From NCBI RefSeq assembly GCF_000236035.1, contig NZ_JH393257.1, positions 835,548 through 899,547 on the forward strand: a stretch of DNA of 64,000 nucleotides. Direction: 5' to 3'. Both the position numbers and the translations under genes were made by a program. Shown here piece after piece: positions 48,498 to 57,691 of this stretch; the stretch's first letter is position 1; the number at the start of each line of letters is the position of its first letter. The DNA comes from Vreelandella boliviensis LC1. Lineage in GTDB: Bacteria > Pseudomonadota > Gammaproteobacteria > Pseudomonadales > Halomonadaceae. The notes beneath the pieces are model-generated. The model saw only the letters and a program-made list of their open reading frames with translations. It made no database searches and was not told the DNA's origin.

Positions 48498-51314
48498 ATG
48501 CACGGACTGTTAAGACGCCTGTTCGCACCTCGGTGGCAGCACCCTGACCCCGAGGTGCGCCGTCAGGCCCTCCAGCGACTGAACCCCGAGCAAGCAGAAC
48601 AGCGCCAAGCGCTGCGGTCGCTCACTCAAGATAGCGATAGTCAGATTCGCCTTGCCGCTCTGTTGGCCCTGGATGACTGCGTAGGCCTGGTCGACTCTTA
48701 CCCACATCATCAACAGGATGAAGCCTGGTTCAATGCCGTTTGCCAACGGCTCAGCGGACGTGAAGGCCATACCGACCTGCACCAGCGCGAGGCATTGGTC
48801 GAGCAATTGGAAGAGCCGCGGGCGCTGAGCGCGGTAGCCCTACAGGGCGACAACCTTAATCTGCGTTTGGTCGCACTGAGCAAGCTGAGTGATGAGAATG
48901 ATCTGATTCATCAAGCCTGCCATAACGGCGTAGCTGCCGTTCGCCACCAGGCCGCCGAACGCATTGAGGACGAAGAGGGGCTTAAGCGTTTATTAAAAGA
49001 GGCGCGCCGCGACCGCCAGGTGGTTCGCCTGGCGCGGGAACGCCTCAACCGCTTGCGCAGCGACGCCCAGTGGTTGGAAGCTGAAGAGCAGCAACGCGAA
49101 ACGCTCCTGAAACAGCTGGAGCAGCACGCCCGTGCGCCCTGGGAACCGCTTTACGGCGGACGCTTTCGCCACCTTGAACGGCAGTGGGAGCAGTTGACTC
49201 AGCCGCCAAGCGTGGAGCAGGAGCAGCGCTTTCACCAAGCCCTGCTCAATTGCCGCAAAACGCTACACGACCATGAAACCCAAGAACAGGCTCGTCAGCA
49301 GAGCGACGAGCGCCGCAAGGAAGCCGAAAACACTCGCGAGCAGTTGCTTGAAGGCATCGAAGATACCCTCGACGGCCTGCGCCACGCCTCTGCCATGACC
49401 GTGCAGGATATCGACAGCCTGCGCGCCCAGCGCCAACTGCTCGGCCAACGCTGGCAGGCGCTTTCCGATATGCACCCGCCCAGCGAGACCCTGCGCCAGC
49501 GCTACACGTTGGCGATACAGCATTACGACCAGTGCTTAGAGGCATGGCAGCGCTGGTGCGCGGTAAGCGCCTCTATCGAAACCGCTCTGGCCAGTGGCGA
49601 CCACGCTACCCTGGCCACGCTGATTAGCGAATGCCAATGGCCGGATGCCTTAACGCCTCCCGCACTGCTCGGCCGCGCCCAAGCGGGCCTCAACGCTGAC
49701 AACACCGCGCCCTCGCAGCCTACAGAAGATAACGCCACACTGGAGGCCCATGGCGCGGAACTCGACACCTTTGAGCACTTGTTAGAGCGCGGCGCCTTTA
49801 AAAGCGCCAGCCGCCTGCATCAGCGGCTAAAACCACGCATCGAAGCGCTGGAAAGCCCAGCCGCTCAACCGCTTAAAGCGCGCTTAAAGCACTTAGCCGC
49901 CCGGCTTGCGGAATTACGCGACTGGCGGGGGTTTGTCGCCGGGCCCAAGCGTGAGCAGCTATGTGCCAGTATCGAAGCGCTGGCGAACGATCTCCACATG
50001 GCGGAAGAGGCGCTTGACCGCCATCATCGCCAATTGGTCAAAGAGTGGAAATCACTGGGAGATGCGGCTGCCAACCGAGAACAGTCTGTTCGTTTTCGCA
50101 GCACCTCGGATCGCATCCACGAGCGTCTCGCCCCTTGGCGTAATCAGCTCAGCGAAGAGCGTGAGACTAACCTTCAAGCCCGCGAAGCGCTGTGCGATCA
50201 GCTTGAAAGCCTGCTCGCCCAGCCCGCAGAAGACGCCGACCCCGATGTACTGCGGCAAATCCGTGACAAAGCACGCCATCAATGGCGGCACTACAGCCCC
50301 GTTCCCCGTGAACGCTCCGAGGCGGTTGGGCGTCGCTTTGGCACCATTCGCCATCAGTTGCAGGCGCTGATTGATCAGCGCGCTGACACTATTGCCGCGC
50401 AAAAACGGGAACTGATCAGTCAGGTGAGCGCGCTGCGCAGCGACGAAAGCCAACCTCTTGCCCAGCGCATCCACTTGACCAAACAGCTGCAGCAGCAGTG
50501 GCGAGCACTAGGCCGGGCACCCAAAGGCGAAGAGCAAACGCTGTGGAAATCCTTTCGCCACGAGTGTGATCAACTCTTTGCCCAGCGCGACGCACATAAA
50601 AATGAGCAGGCGGCGCGCCAGCAACAGCAGCTGGATGAAATGCAAACCCTGATCGACGAAATGGATAGCTGGCAGCCTATTGAGGCCAGCGAGGCGGCCA
50701 CACTGGATCGCTTTATCGAACGGGCCAGCCAGCTTGAGCCGCTGCCACGCAATCGGCGCAGCGAAGGAATGCAGCGGAGGATGAGCGGGATTGTACGGGC
50801 GCGTCGCGAACGCTTAAACCGCCTGGCGGTTGCCGATACGGTTCAGCAGTGGCAAGCGCTCATGCCATTAGTGAACGCTCACTTAACTGCCGACCAGCGC
50901 TATATCAGCGAGGGAACCCCTAGCGATGTGGACGCGCAAACGGTTCTCAGCAGCTCGCTGCCTACCGCCTTTGATGAGGCGCATAGCGCACGCAATCAAC
51001 AGCGCCATAGTGTAGCGGTACCGCTATCAGACGCTGATCACGCTTGCATAGCCGACTCCCTCGCTAGGCTAAGAGTACACCTCTCGATGCTGGCCGTGGG
51101 TAGCGTGCGGCAAAGCGATGAACCGCTGCGTCTGGCGATTCAGGTAGAGCGTTTGAATGAAGGCTTCAATCAGGAGCGCAGCCGTGATCAAGAAGTGATC
51201 GACATCTTGGTCGCGCTATTGGCGCTAGGGCCAATGCCAGCCACGCTATGGGAGGCTGAAGTAGAAGAGATGGATAACCTGCTTAGCCGTCTAGCGCGAG
51301 TCCCGCTGCCTTAA
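48498..51314 (+). CDS. DUF349-repeat protein of unknown function
   Basis: 938 residues, hydrophilic and mostly helical, with several DUF349 repeats (W.....VPRE.S..V..RF-like segments such as WRHYSPVPRERSEAVGRRFG and WRALGRAPKGEEQTLWKSFRHECDQLF). An N-terminal HEAT-like region (about residues 20-190) resembles armadillo repeats. No signal or membrane segment. The family is known in bacteria and no activity is proven. It faces minC across a repeat-containing promoter region. An isolated gene, followed by a terminator. Confidence 0.88.
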   Translation: MHGLLRRLFAPRWQHPDPEVRRQALQRLNPEQAEQRQALRSLTQDSDSQIRLAALLALDDCVGLVDSYPHHQQDEAWFNAVCQRLSGREGHTDLHQREALVEQLEEPRALSAVALQGDNLNLRLVALSKLSDENDLIHQACHNGVAAVRHQAAERIEDEEGLKRLLKEARRDRQVVRLARERLNRLRSDAQWLEAEEQQRETLLKQLEQHARAPWEPLYGGRFRHLERQWEQLTQPPSVEQEQRFHQALLNCRKTLHDHETQEQARQQSDERRKEAENTREQLLEGIEDTLDGLRHASAMTVQDIDSLRAQRQLLGQRWQALSDMHPPSETLRQRYTLAIQHYDQCLEAWQRWCAVSASIETALASGDHATLATLISECQWPDALTPPALLGRAQAGLNADNTAPSQPTEDNATLEAHGAELDTFEHLLERGAFKSASRLHQRLKPRIEALESPAAQPLKARLKHLAARLAELRDWRGFVAGPKREQLCASIEALANDLHMAEEALDRHHRQLVKEWKSLGDAAANREQSVRFRSTSDRIHERLAPWRNQLSEERETNLQAREALCDQLESLLAQPAEDADPDVLRQIRDKARHQWRHYSPVPRERSEAVGRRFGTIRHQLQALIDQRADTIAAQKRELISQVSALRSDESQPLAQRIHLTKQLQQQWRALGRAPKGEEQTLWKSFRHECDQLFAQRDAHKNEQAARQQQQLDEMQTLIDEMDSWQPIEASEAATLDRFIERASQLEPLPRNRRSEGMQRRMSGIVRARRERLNRLAVADTVQQWQALMPLVNAHLTADQRYISEGTPSDVDAQTVLSSSLPTAFDEAHSARNQQRHSVAVPLSDADHACIADSLARLRVHLSMLAVGSVRQSDEPLRLAIQVERLNEGFNQERSRDQEVIDILVALLALGPMPATLWEAEVEEMDNLLSRLARVPLP

Positions 51315-51325
51315 CGTTAGCATGA

Positions 51326-51350
51326 AAACGGGAGGCTTATAGCCTCCCGT
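51326..51350. terminator. Terminator between the DUF349 gene and phbB
   Basis: Stem AACGGGAGGC / GCCTCCCGTT with a 4-base loop, between convergent genes; short T/A flanks. Confidence 0.75.
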
Positions 51351-51375
51351 TCGCGCGCTCCTCTTGGGCTAACCA

Positions 51376-52122
51376 CTAGCCCATGAACTGACCACCGTTG
51401 ATATCAATATTCGCACCGGTGATAAATCCTGACTCCTTATCGGCTAAGAAGGTGACCAGCCGGCCAATCTCCTCTGGCGTGCCATAGCGCTTCACTGGGA
51501 TTGTTTCCCGGATTGCTTCGCGCACTTTTTCTGGAATATTCATAATCATATCGGTGGCGATATAGCCAGGCGATACGGTATTGACGGTAATCCCTTTGGT
51601 CGCTGTTTCCTGTGCCAGCGACATGGTCAAACCGTGCATACCGGCTTTCGCCGCCGCGTAGTTGACCTGACCAAACTGGCCTTTACGGCCATTGATGGAT
51701 GAAATATTGATAATCCGGCCATAGCCACTCTCAAGCATCATCTCAATAACACTACGACAGGTGTTAAAAACGCTGTTGAGGTTGGTGTCGAGCACTTCGT
51801 ACCACTGCTCGTAAGACATTTTCTTCAAGGTGCCATCACGGGTAATCCCTGCACAGTTCACCAGCACACTAATGGAGCCATACTTGTCGTGGATTTCGCG
51901 AGCACCTTCCAGGCAGGCGTTGTGGTCAGCAAGATCGACACCCGACAACTCGATATTTTTATAGCCGTCAGCGTGCTGAGTTTCTAGCCAGGTTTTGGCC
52001 TTGTTGGGGTTGTGATAACCCGCAACGACCAGATATCCCGCATCTGCTAACGAACGACAAATTGCCGTACCGATACCACCAGTTCCACCAGTTACCCAGG
52101 CGACGGGGGCTTGATTGGCCAT
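51376..52122 (-). CDS. phbB: Acetoacetyl-CoA reductase (PHB synthesis)
   Basis: Reduces acetoacetyl-CoA to (R)-3-hydroxybutyryl-CoA for polyhydroxybutyrate. 248 residues, SDR fold: VTGGTGGIGTAICRSLAD for NADP(H), NCAGITRDGTL, and the catalytic Ser...Tyr-x3-Lys in SSINGRKGQFGQVNYAAAKAG. The synthase and thiolase are not in the window. The sequence fits PhaB/PhbB well; other SDRs of the fatty-acid FabG kind are less likely because of the TGGTGGIG start. Confidence 0.92.
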   Translation of the reverse strand: MANQAPVAWVTGGTGGIGTAICRSLADAGYLVVAGYHNPNKAKTWLETQHADGYKNIELSGVDLADHNACLEGAREIHDKYGSISVLVNCAGITRDGTLKKMSYEQWYEVLDTNLNSVFNTCRSVIEMMLESGYGRIINISSINGRKGQFGQVNYAAAKAGMHGLTMSLAQETATKGITVNTVSPGYIATDMIMNIPEKVREAIRETIPVKRYGTPEEIGRLVTFLADKESGFITGANIDINGGQFMG

Positions 52123-52348
52123 TGACTACCTCCCTGAAATGACAAATGACTTGAGCCTAAAAACACGTACGTTGCGCCACAAGCCATTGTGAATAAGCGC
52201 GACTGCGCCTTTATTACCCTAGTGCATTGCTCGAACAATGCACCAACGTAAGCTTTTTGTTATAGCTACTTAAAGCATAGCTGGACTTTCTCCATGTTGC
52301 AGCAGGATGCGCGCAACCGCTATAAGCCGAATGTGTTAACTCCCCCTA

Positions 52349-52376
52349 TTGACTTCACATAAAACTTCTGTAGAAT
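52349..52376 (+). promoter_or_regulatory. Promoter of the initiator tRNA gene
   Basis: TTGACT (52349-52354), a 16-bp spacer and TAGAAT (52371-52376) give a sigma-70 promoter 14 bp before the tRNA. The GC content downstream of the -10 is compatible with stringent control, but this is inference. Confidence 0.65.
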
Positions 52377-52390
52377 ACGCCTCACGTTGA

Positions 52391-52467
<77 letters not shown>

Positions 52468-52475
52468 ATATTTTT

Positions 52476-52512
52476 AAAGGCAGATCAGTTACTTACTGGT
52501 CTGCCTTTTTTT
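52476..52512 (+). terminator. Terminator of the tRNA-fMet gene
   Basis: AGGCAGATCAG / CTGGTCTGCCT hairpin followed by seven T's, 9 bp after the tRNA. Confidence 0.85.
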
Positions 52513-52543
52513 ATATCTGAAGCTTGGTGAATGCACTTAGAAA

Positions 52544-52588
52544 AGCTGTCGGGTTCAACGCGTTATCACGCCAGAAGGTCATCGGTTC
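52544..52588 (+). pseudogene. Degenerate partial copy of tRNA-fMet
   Basis: After AGCT-GTCGGG-TTCA, which resembles the D-arm/anticodon 5' strand (AGCTCGTCGGGCTCA), about 14 extra bases intervene, then GAAGGTCATCGGTTC repeats 15 bases of the genuine tRNA exactly (variable loop and T arm). It is followed by its own terminator at 52634-52665. Most likely a decayed tandem duplicate of the tRNA unit; an attachment-site remnant is an alternative. Confidence 0.55.
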
Positions 52589-52633
52589 GCTTTTATTTTA
52601 AAGCCAGCGAAGACCTCGCTACCCAATAAAGAG

Positions 52634-52665
52634 AAAGCCGTTACCGAAAGGTAGCGGCTTTTTTT
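52634..52665 (+). terminator. Second terminator, downstream of the tRNA remnant
   Basis: AAAGCCGTTACC / GGTAGCGGCTTT hairpin with a GAAA loop and seven T's. The bases right after it (GTGTCTGAA) resemble those after the first terminator (ATATCTGAA), consistent with duplication of the tRNA-terminator unit. Confidence 0.82.
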
Positions 52666-52684
52666 GTGTCTGAACGCTCGTCAC

Positions 52685-53623
52685 TTACTCTGCCCCCTGC
52701 TCACGCCAGCGATCCCAGTGCGGCGTAGGCCCCACCATCTCAAACAGATGATCCAGAAAAGCACTCACCTTCCTCGTATGTAAACGCCGCTGAGCATAGA
52801 GAACGTGGATATCGCGCCTGCCCGGCATAACTTCACACTCCCACGCTTCAAGTATCGGCACCAATGCGCCGGATGCCAATTCGTCAGCGATCAGCCAGGT
52901 AGGAAACATCACCAGCCCCTGCCCCATTAGCGCGGCACGCACCAGGCTCTCGGCATCGTTGCTGTAGAGGCTTCCGTCGACTTTATAAGTGCAGGCTTGT
53001 GACTGATCGGCAGTATTGAAATACCAGCGCTGGCGGCCCATTTCGCCCTGGTAGAGAAGGCAGTCATGCTGGCTAAGATCATCAGGGCGGATGGGCGTAC
53101 CACAACGTTGCAAATAGTCGGGCGCCGCGGCCACCACATAATTCATTGGCGCTAGGCGGCGCGCGACCAGCGTAGAGTCGGCCAATTCACCGACGCGAAA
53201 GGTGATATCGATGCCCTCGCGCACCGGGTCGATCAATTGATCGGTCAGCATCAGTTCGGCTTTGATCGTCGGGTAGCGGCGCTGAAAATGGTGCAGAATC
53301 GGCACGATCTGCCGCTGGCCGAAGGCCACTGGGGCGTTAAGGCGCAGCACACCGCTGGGCTCGGTATTGGGTGCCATCAGCGCTTCAGTCGCCAGATCGA
53401 GCCGCTCAAGAATCTCGCGAATTTCCTGATAGTAGCGCCAGCCCGCTTCGGTCAGCGTCACGGCGCGGGTATGCCGATAGAACAGCTGCTGCCCTAGCGC
53501 CTCTTCTAAAGCGGCGATCTGACGCGAGACCGACGAAACGGCGCGATGAAAATGACGCGCGGTGGCAGTAAAGCTTCCTGTCGCGGCCACGCGCTCAAAG
53601 ATACGTAGCGCATTGAGATCCAT
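52685..53623 (-). CDS. LysR-family transcriptional regulator
   Basis: 312 residues from MDLNALRIFERVAATGSF, the usual LysR start. N-terminal winged helix-turn-helix (SFTATARHFHRAVSSVSRQIAALEEALGQQLFYRHTR), then a periplasmic-binding-protein-like sensing domain (about 90-300). It is divergent from the SDR gene with 141 bp between, so it probably regulates that gene. The ligand is unknown. Confidence 0.92.
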   Translation of the reverse strand: MDLNALRIFERVAATGSFTATARHFHRAVSSVSRQIAALEEALGQQLFYRHTRAVTLTEAGWRYYQEIREILERLDLATEALMAPNTEPSGVLRLNAPVAFGQRQIVPILHHFQRRYPTIKAELMLTDQLIDPVREGIDITFRVGELADSTLVARRLAPMNYVVAAAPDYLQRCGTPIRPDDLSQHDCLLYQGEMGRQRWYFNTADQSQACTYKVDGSLYSNDAESLVRAALMGQGLVMFPTWLIADELASGALVPILEAWECEVMPGRRDIHVLYAQRRLHTRKVSAFLDHLFEMVGPTPHWDRWREQGAE

Positions 53624-53764
53624 CGAGTTGCTCCTGGCGCAATAAAGATTTGCGATTTTTCCAATTGTAGCAATGATCATCAAAGACCAAGCTGCTTTTC
53701 ATCGGGCACAAGCACAACGTTCGTCGCCCGTTCCGAATATCTTGTCTGCATTAAGGAGTTCACG

Positions 53765-54823
53765 ATGCGCAAAGGCACAGCACTTGTAGTAGGCGCTACT
53801 GGCATTACCGGCGGCAACCTGGCCAGCTATCTCGCCGCTAGCGGATGGACCGTTTATGGTTTATCACGTCGCCCCTCTCAACAAGAGGGCGTCATTCCCG
53901 TCGCCGCAGACCTGCTCGATCGCGAGACCACGGCTAAGGCACTGGCGGGCTTACCCATTACTAACGTTTTCTACTGCACCTGGGTACGCCGTGACAACGA
54001 GAAGGCCAATGTCGAGGCTAACGGCGCGATGATGCACAATCTGCTCGACGCTTTGCAGGGTGCAAGCGTGGCGCATATCTCGTTGGTCACCGGCACCAAG
54101 CAGTACCTGGGTGCCTTCGAGAACTATGGTAGTGGCAAGACCGAGACGCCGTTTCGTGAATCAGCACCCCGCGTACCGGGCGAGAACTTTTACTACACTC
54201 TGGAAGACATCATGTTTGCAGCGGCGGAGCGGGACGGCTTTAGCTGGAACGTGCACCGCCCGCACACCGTGATCGGCTATGCCCGTGGTAACGCCATGAA
54301 CATGGGCGTGACGCTGGCGGTATACGCCTCTATCTGCAAGGCAACGGGCAAGCCATTCACGTTTCCTGGCTCGCAGGTGCAGTGGAACGCCTTGACCGAT
54401 CTAACTGATTCTCTCGTGTTGGCGCGGCAGATGGAGTGGGCGGCGACCACGCCCGGCGCCCACAATGAAGCCTTTAACACGGTCAATGGCGATGTGTTCC
54501 GCTGGCGTCGACTGTGGCATGAAATTGGCGAATTTTTCGAGCTCGAAGTAGCCGATTGCCCAGAAACGCCGCAGCCGCTAGAAACGCAAATGGCCGATAT
54601 TGCGCCTACCTGGGCTGAAATAGTCAAACAAAACGAGCTAGTCGAAGCCGATGTCAGCAAGTTAGCCTCCTGGTGGCACACCGATGCCGACCTTGGCCGC
54701 GAGCTTGAGTGCGTCAACGACGTCACCAAGTCGCGAGACTTCGGCTTTGACCACTTCCGCGAAACCCGCGCGACGTTTTTCGACTTGTTCGCCCGCCTAC
54801 GAGCTGAGCGCATCATTCCTTAA
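53765..54823 (+). CDS. SDR oxidoreductase of the PRISE type
   Basis: 352 residues with the Rossmann motif VVGATGITGGNLASYLA and the extended-SDR/PRISE signature NFYYTLEDIMF (about residues 143-153). PRISE enzymes (progesterone 5-beta-reductase/iridoid synthase-like) reduce enones with NADPH. Bacterial relatives lack proven substrates. A good AAGGAG precedes the ATG. It is controlled, presumably, by the divergent LysR gene. Confidence 0.87.
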   Translation: MRKGTALVVGATGITGGNLASYLAASGWTVYGLSRRPSQQEGVIPVAADLLDRETTAKALAGLPITNVFYCTWVRRDNEKANVEANGAMMHNLLDALQGASVAHISLVTGTKQYLGAFENYGSGKTETPFRESAPRVPGENFYYTLEDIMFAAAERDGFSWNVHRPHTVIGYARGNAMNMGVTLAVYASICKATGKPFTFPGSQVQWNALTDLTDSLVLARQMEWAATTPGAHNEAFNTVNGDVFRWRRLWHEIGEFFELEVADCPETPQPLETQMADIAPTWAEIVKQNELVEADVSKLASWWHTDADLGRELECVNDVTKSRDFGFDHFRETRATFFDLFARLRAERIIP

Positions 54824-54870
54824 GTAATACCAGAAGCAACACCAGCAACAAGGCCAGAAAAATAGTGCTA

Positions 54871-54902
54871 CCAGGGCGCGCATCATCGCGCCTGGGTTTT
54901 AT
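54871..54902 (+). terminator. Terminator of the SDR gene
   Basis: CCAGGGCGCG / CGCGCCTGG hairpin (one bulge) followed by TTTTA, 48 bp after the SDR gene. Confidence 0.7.
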
Positions 54903-54985
54903 TTCCCACCTTTTCCTTGAATCCTCCAGGGTACGCCTGCATATCATGGGGAACTATTGTTCATTTTTTGATGCCGAGTCTACCC

Positions 54986-55930
54986 ATGCAGATTATTGAT
55001 CCCCGCTCTGGTAAGCCGCTTACGGCGGATACCGGAAATGCCGACGCTGCCGCACCTGACGCTAACCAGACAGCGGTGCGTCCTGAAGATGTCATTATCG
55101 AGCTCAATGCAGGCAATATTCAGCAGGTGCTGGAAGCCTCCATGAAGGTGCCAGTACTACTGGGCTGCTACTCGCCCTCCAACGCAAGCAGCAGCACCCT
55201 GCTCGCGGTGCTGGATAAGCTGGTGGTTGAATACGCGGGCGCGTTCCTGCTCGGCAAGCTCGATATTGAAGCGAACCCTGAAATCGGCGGCCAATTGGGC
55301 GTGCAGTCGGTGCCCGATGTGAAGCTGATCAGCCAGGGCGGTTTAGTTGATGGCTTTCAGGGTGCGCTGCCAGAAAAAGAAGTGCGCGAGTGGCTGAACC
55401 GCTACTTCCCTGCCCCAGGTGAGGCGCCGCCCACTCCTGAAGAGCAGGCAGAAGAGGCGCTGAAAGCCGGCGACACCGCCGCTGCCCGTGAAATTTATCA
55501 AACTCTGATGGGCCAGTATCCAGAGCACTACGCCTATCAGGTAGCGTTCGCCCGCGTACTGCTGGCAGAAGGGCAAGGTAATGAGGCACGCGACGTGCTG
55601 GATAACCTGCCCCCGGAAGAGCGCGATGCAGCACCTGCGCGTGGCGTACGCGCCAGCATCGAGTTTAGCGAGCAGGCACTCTCAGCCGAAGAGATTACTG
55701 CCCTGGGTGATCGCACCGATAGCGAAGCGCAGTACCAGCGCGCCCTGCGTCAAGTAGCCGACGGTCATTACGATGAAGGGCTGGAAGCGCTGCTGGCGTT
55801 GATGAAGCAGGATCGCGCCTATAACGATGACGCAGCGCGTAAAACGCTGCTGCAGGTGTTCGACGCCCTGGGCGCCGACCACCCGCTGACCGTTGCTTAC
55901 CGTCGCAAGCTCTTTGCGATGCTTTACTAA
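54986..55930 (+). CDS. CnoX/YbbN-like thioredoxin-TPR co-chaperone without CXXC
   Basis: 314 residues from the ATG at 54986 (MQIIDPRSGKPL). An N-terminal thioredoxin-fold domain (about 35-145) and a C-terminal TPR-like helical repeat domain match CnoX/YbbN, a chaperedoxin that protects proteins from oxidation and hands them to GroEL/DnaK. The usual active-site segment is GCYSPSNASSS, so neither the classical WCxxC nor the SQHC of E. coli CnoX is present; only Cys61 lies nearby. It should therefore be a redox-inactive holdase. Upstream in-frame start is less family-like. Confidence 0.86.
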   Translation: MQIIDPRSGKPLTADTGNADAAAPDANQTAVRPEDVIIELNAGNIQQVLEASMKVPVLLGCYSPSNASSSTLLAVLDKLVVEYAGAFLLGKLDIEANPEIGGQLGVQSVPDVKLISQGGLVDGFQGALPEKEVREWLNRYFPAPGEAPPTPEEQAEEALKAGDTAAAREIYQTLMGQYPEHYAYQVAFARVLLAEGQGNEARDVLDNLPPEERDAAPARGVRASIEFSEQALSAEEITALGDRTDSEAQYQRALRQVADGHYDEGLEALLALMKQDRAYNDDAARKTLLQVFDALGADHPLTVAYRRKLFAMLY

Positions 55931-55950
55931 GGTCTTTTAACTGAAGGCTT

Positions 55951-57117
55951 TCAATTCCGCTTCAGCAGTGAATCCATGCGTAACAGCGCCGCTTCCAGCT
56001 GGGGAGCGGTGGTACCAAAGTTAAGCCGTACAAAGCCGGGGCAGCCAAAGGCAGCCCCGTCCGAAAGCGCTACTCCTGCCTCTTTCAGCAGCGTCTTATA
56101 CGGCGCGTCTCTTAGGCCTGCCTCGCGCATATCCAACCACGCTAGATACGTCGACTCCGGCGCACTTAAGTGTACCCCCGGCCAAGCCTCTACGCGCGCT
56201 TGCAGCGTTGCACGATGCTCACGCAACACGCTTAACAGCTCCTGCCGCCACGGCTCGCCATGACGATACGCCGCTTCCGCCGCGACCAAACCGAGCACGT
56301 TGCTATCAGGAAGTAGCCCTTTGGTCGCTGCCGCAAAGCGCTCGCGAAGCACGGGGTCGGGAATCACCGCGCAGGCGCTGGTTAAGCCCGCTAGGTTAAA
56401 GGTTTTCGACGGTGCCCATAGAGTAATAGTGCGCTTCGTTAACTCAGGAAATGCCGCGGCTAACGGGCGGTGCTGGGCGCCTTCATCTAGTAGTAGGTCG
56501 CAGTGCAGCTCATCGGACACCACCCAAAGATCGTGACGCTCCACTAGCTCAGCCAGTGCAGCAAGCTCGTCATGACGCCATACACGCCCCGTCGGGTTGT
56601 GGGGCTGGCACCACAGCAGCAAGCGGGTACGCGGCGTAATAGCGGCTTCCAGGGCTTTAATATCGAGCTGCCAAGGTTCAGCAGCCCCAGCGGGCGCTGC
56701 AAGCATCGCCTGCTGAGGCAGTCGACCGGTGCGCTTTGCCACCTCTAAAAAAGGTGGATAGATCGGCGTTACCGTCAACACGCCATCGCCTGGCTCGGTT
56801 AGCGCCAGCGCAGCCAAATGCAAGGCCGGCACGACGCCCGGAAGCCACTGCTGCCACTCCGGTTGAATCGGCCAGTCATAGTGGAGGGCGCTCCACTGGC
56901 ACAGGGTTTCTGTTAACGTAGCGGGCACTTCGCCATAGCCATATACACCGTGGGCCACCCGCGCCTGCAGCGCATCAATGACTGCTGGCGGAGAGCGGAA
57001 ATCCATATCGGCGACCCAGAGGGGAAATACGTCTTCGCCGTAGCGGTGCCATTTTTGCGATGCCCAGCCACCTTCTGGGTGGCGTCGCTCCACAGGCGTG
57101 GCAAAATCATAGACCAT
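55951..57117 (-). CDS. PLP-dependent C-S lyase/aminotransferase (PatB/MalY type)
   Basis: 388 residues, a fold-type I enzyme. MalY/PatB-type segments: RHPEGGWASQKWHRYGEDVFPLWVADMDF, the aminotransferase core CQPHNPTGRVW and the PLP lysine in LWAPSKTFNLAGL (about residue 232). Such enzymes cleave cystathionine or cysteine conjugates to ammonia, pyruvate and a thiol. Which substrate is used is not readable. The start is at the ATG 57117; it shares its upstream region with the divergent unknown gene at 57155. Confidence 0.9.
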   Translation of the reverse strand: MVYDFATPVERRHPEGGWASQKWHRYGEDVFPLWVADMDFRSPPAVIDALQARVAHGVYGYGEVPATLTETLCQWSALHYDWPIQPEWQQWLPGVVPALHLAALALTEPGDGVLTVTPIYPPFLEVAKRTGRLPQQAMLAAPAGAAEPWQLDIKALEAAITPRTRLLLWCQPHNPTGRVWRHDELAALAELVERHDLWVVSDELHCDLLLDEGAQHRPLAAAFPELTKRTITLWAPSKTFNLAGLTSACAVIPDPVLRERFAAATKGLLPDSNVLGLVAAEAAYRHGEPWRQELLSVLREHRATLQARVEAWPGVHLSAPESTYLAWLDMREAGLRDAPYKTLLKEAGVALSDGAAFGCPGFVRLNFGTTAPQLEAALLRMDSLLKRN

Positions 57118-57154
57118 GACAAATCTCACTCATTCAATAGGGGTTGTGCCAAGC

Positions 57155-57586
57155 ATGCCGCAAGATGACTTTTATACCAAGATGCGGGCGGGACTACCGG
57201 CGCTGCTGCGCCAGTGGCGCGCACTGGGTCAGGCCGATGCCGACCGCTTGGCGCTAATTCTTGCAGAAACGGCCCGCGTGGCAAAACTGGGTGAACCCGA
57301 TGCCACCCCCAGCGGCGCCACGCTCGATATGTGGAGCACAGCCAGCGCTGATGATATTCCGCTATGGGCGCCGCGTACTGCGGTCTTTCTGCTCAATCAA
57401 ATGCCTGCTCGTCCGACCCCCGATAGCGACGCCGAAGCCTGCGCCTGGGCGTACTGCTGGCTACGCAACCGCTCGTTTGATTCACTGCAAGCGGCTCATG
57501 AGGCGCTCCCCGTGCATCTAAAAGCGCCCCTGCAAGAAGCGCTTGAAGCCGCCTGGCGCGACCAACAAGGCCTGCGCTTGGTGTAA
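57155..57586 (+). CDS. Protein of unknown function divergent from the C-S lyase
   Basis: 143 residues from ATG 57155 (MPQDDFYTKMRAGLPALLRQW); a start at 57116 is possible but would overlap the start of the neighbour. Soluble, mostly helical, with Trp-rich segments (WSTASADDIPLW, WAYCWL). I know no family for it. Its only context is the divergent C-S lyase and the thioesterase gene 105 bp downstream. Confidence 0.7.
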   Translation: MPQDDFYTKMRAGLPALLRQWRALGQADADRLALILAETARVAKLGEPDATPSGATLDMWSTASADDIPLWAPRTAVFLLNQMPARPTPDSDAEACAWAYCWLRNRSFDSLQAAHEALPVHLKAPLQEALEAAWRDQQGLRLV

Positions 57587-57691
57587 CGGTCGCTTGACCA
57601 AGCGCTTGCTTGGGTTAATCCTGAACGTTGCCGTTGCTTATACACGCTTCAAACTATCGTCTCTAATAACATTTCTAAAAAAGGACACGCC

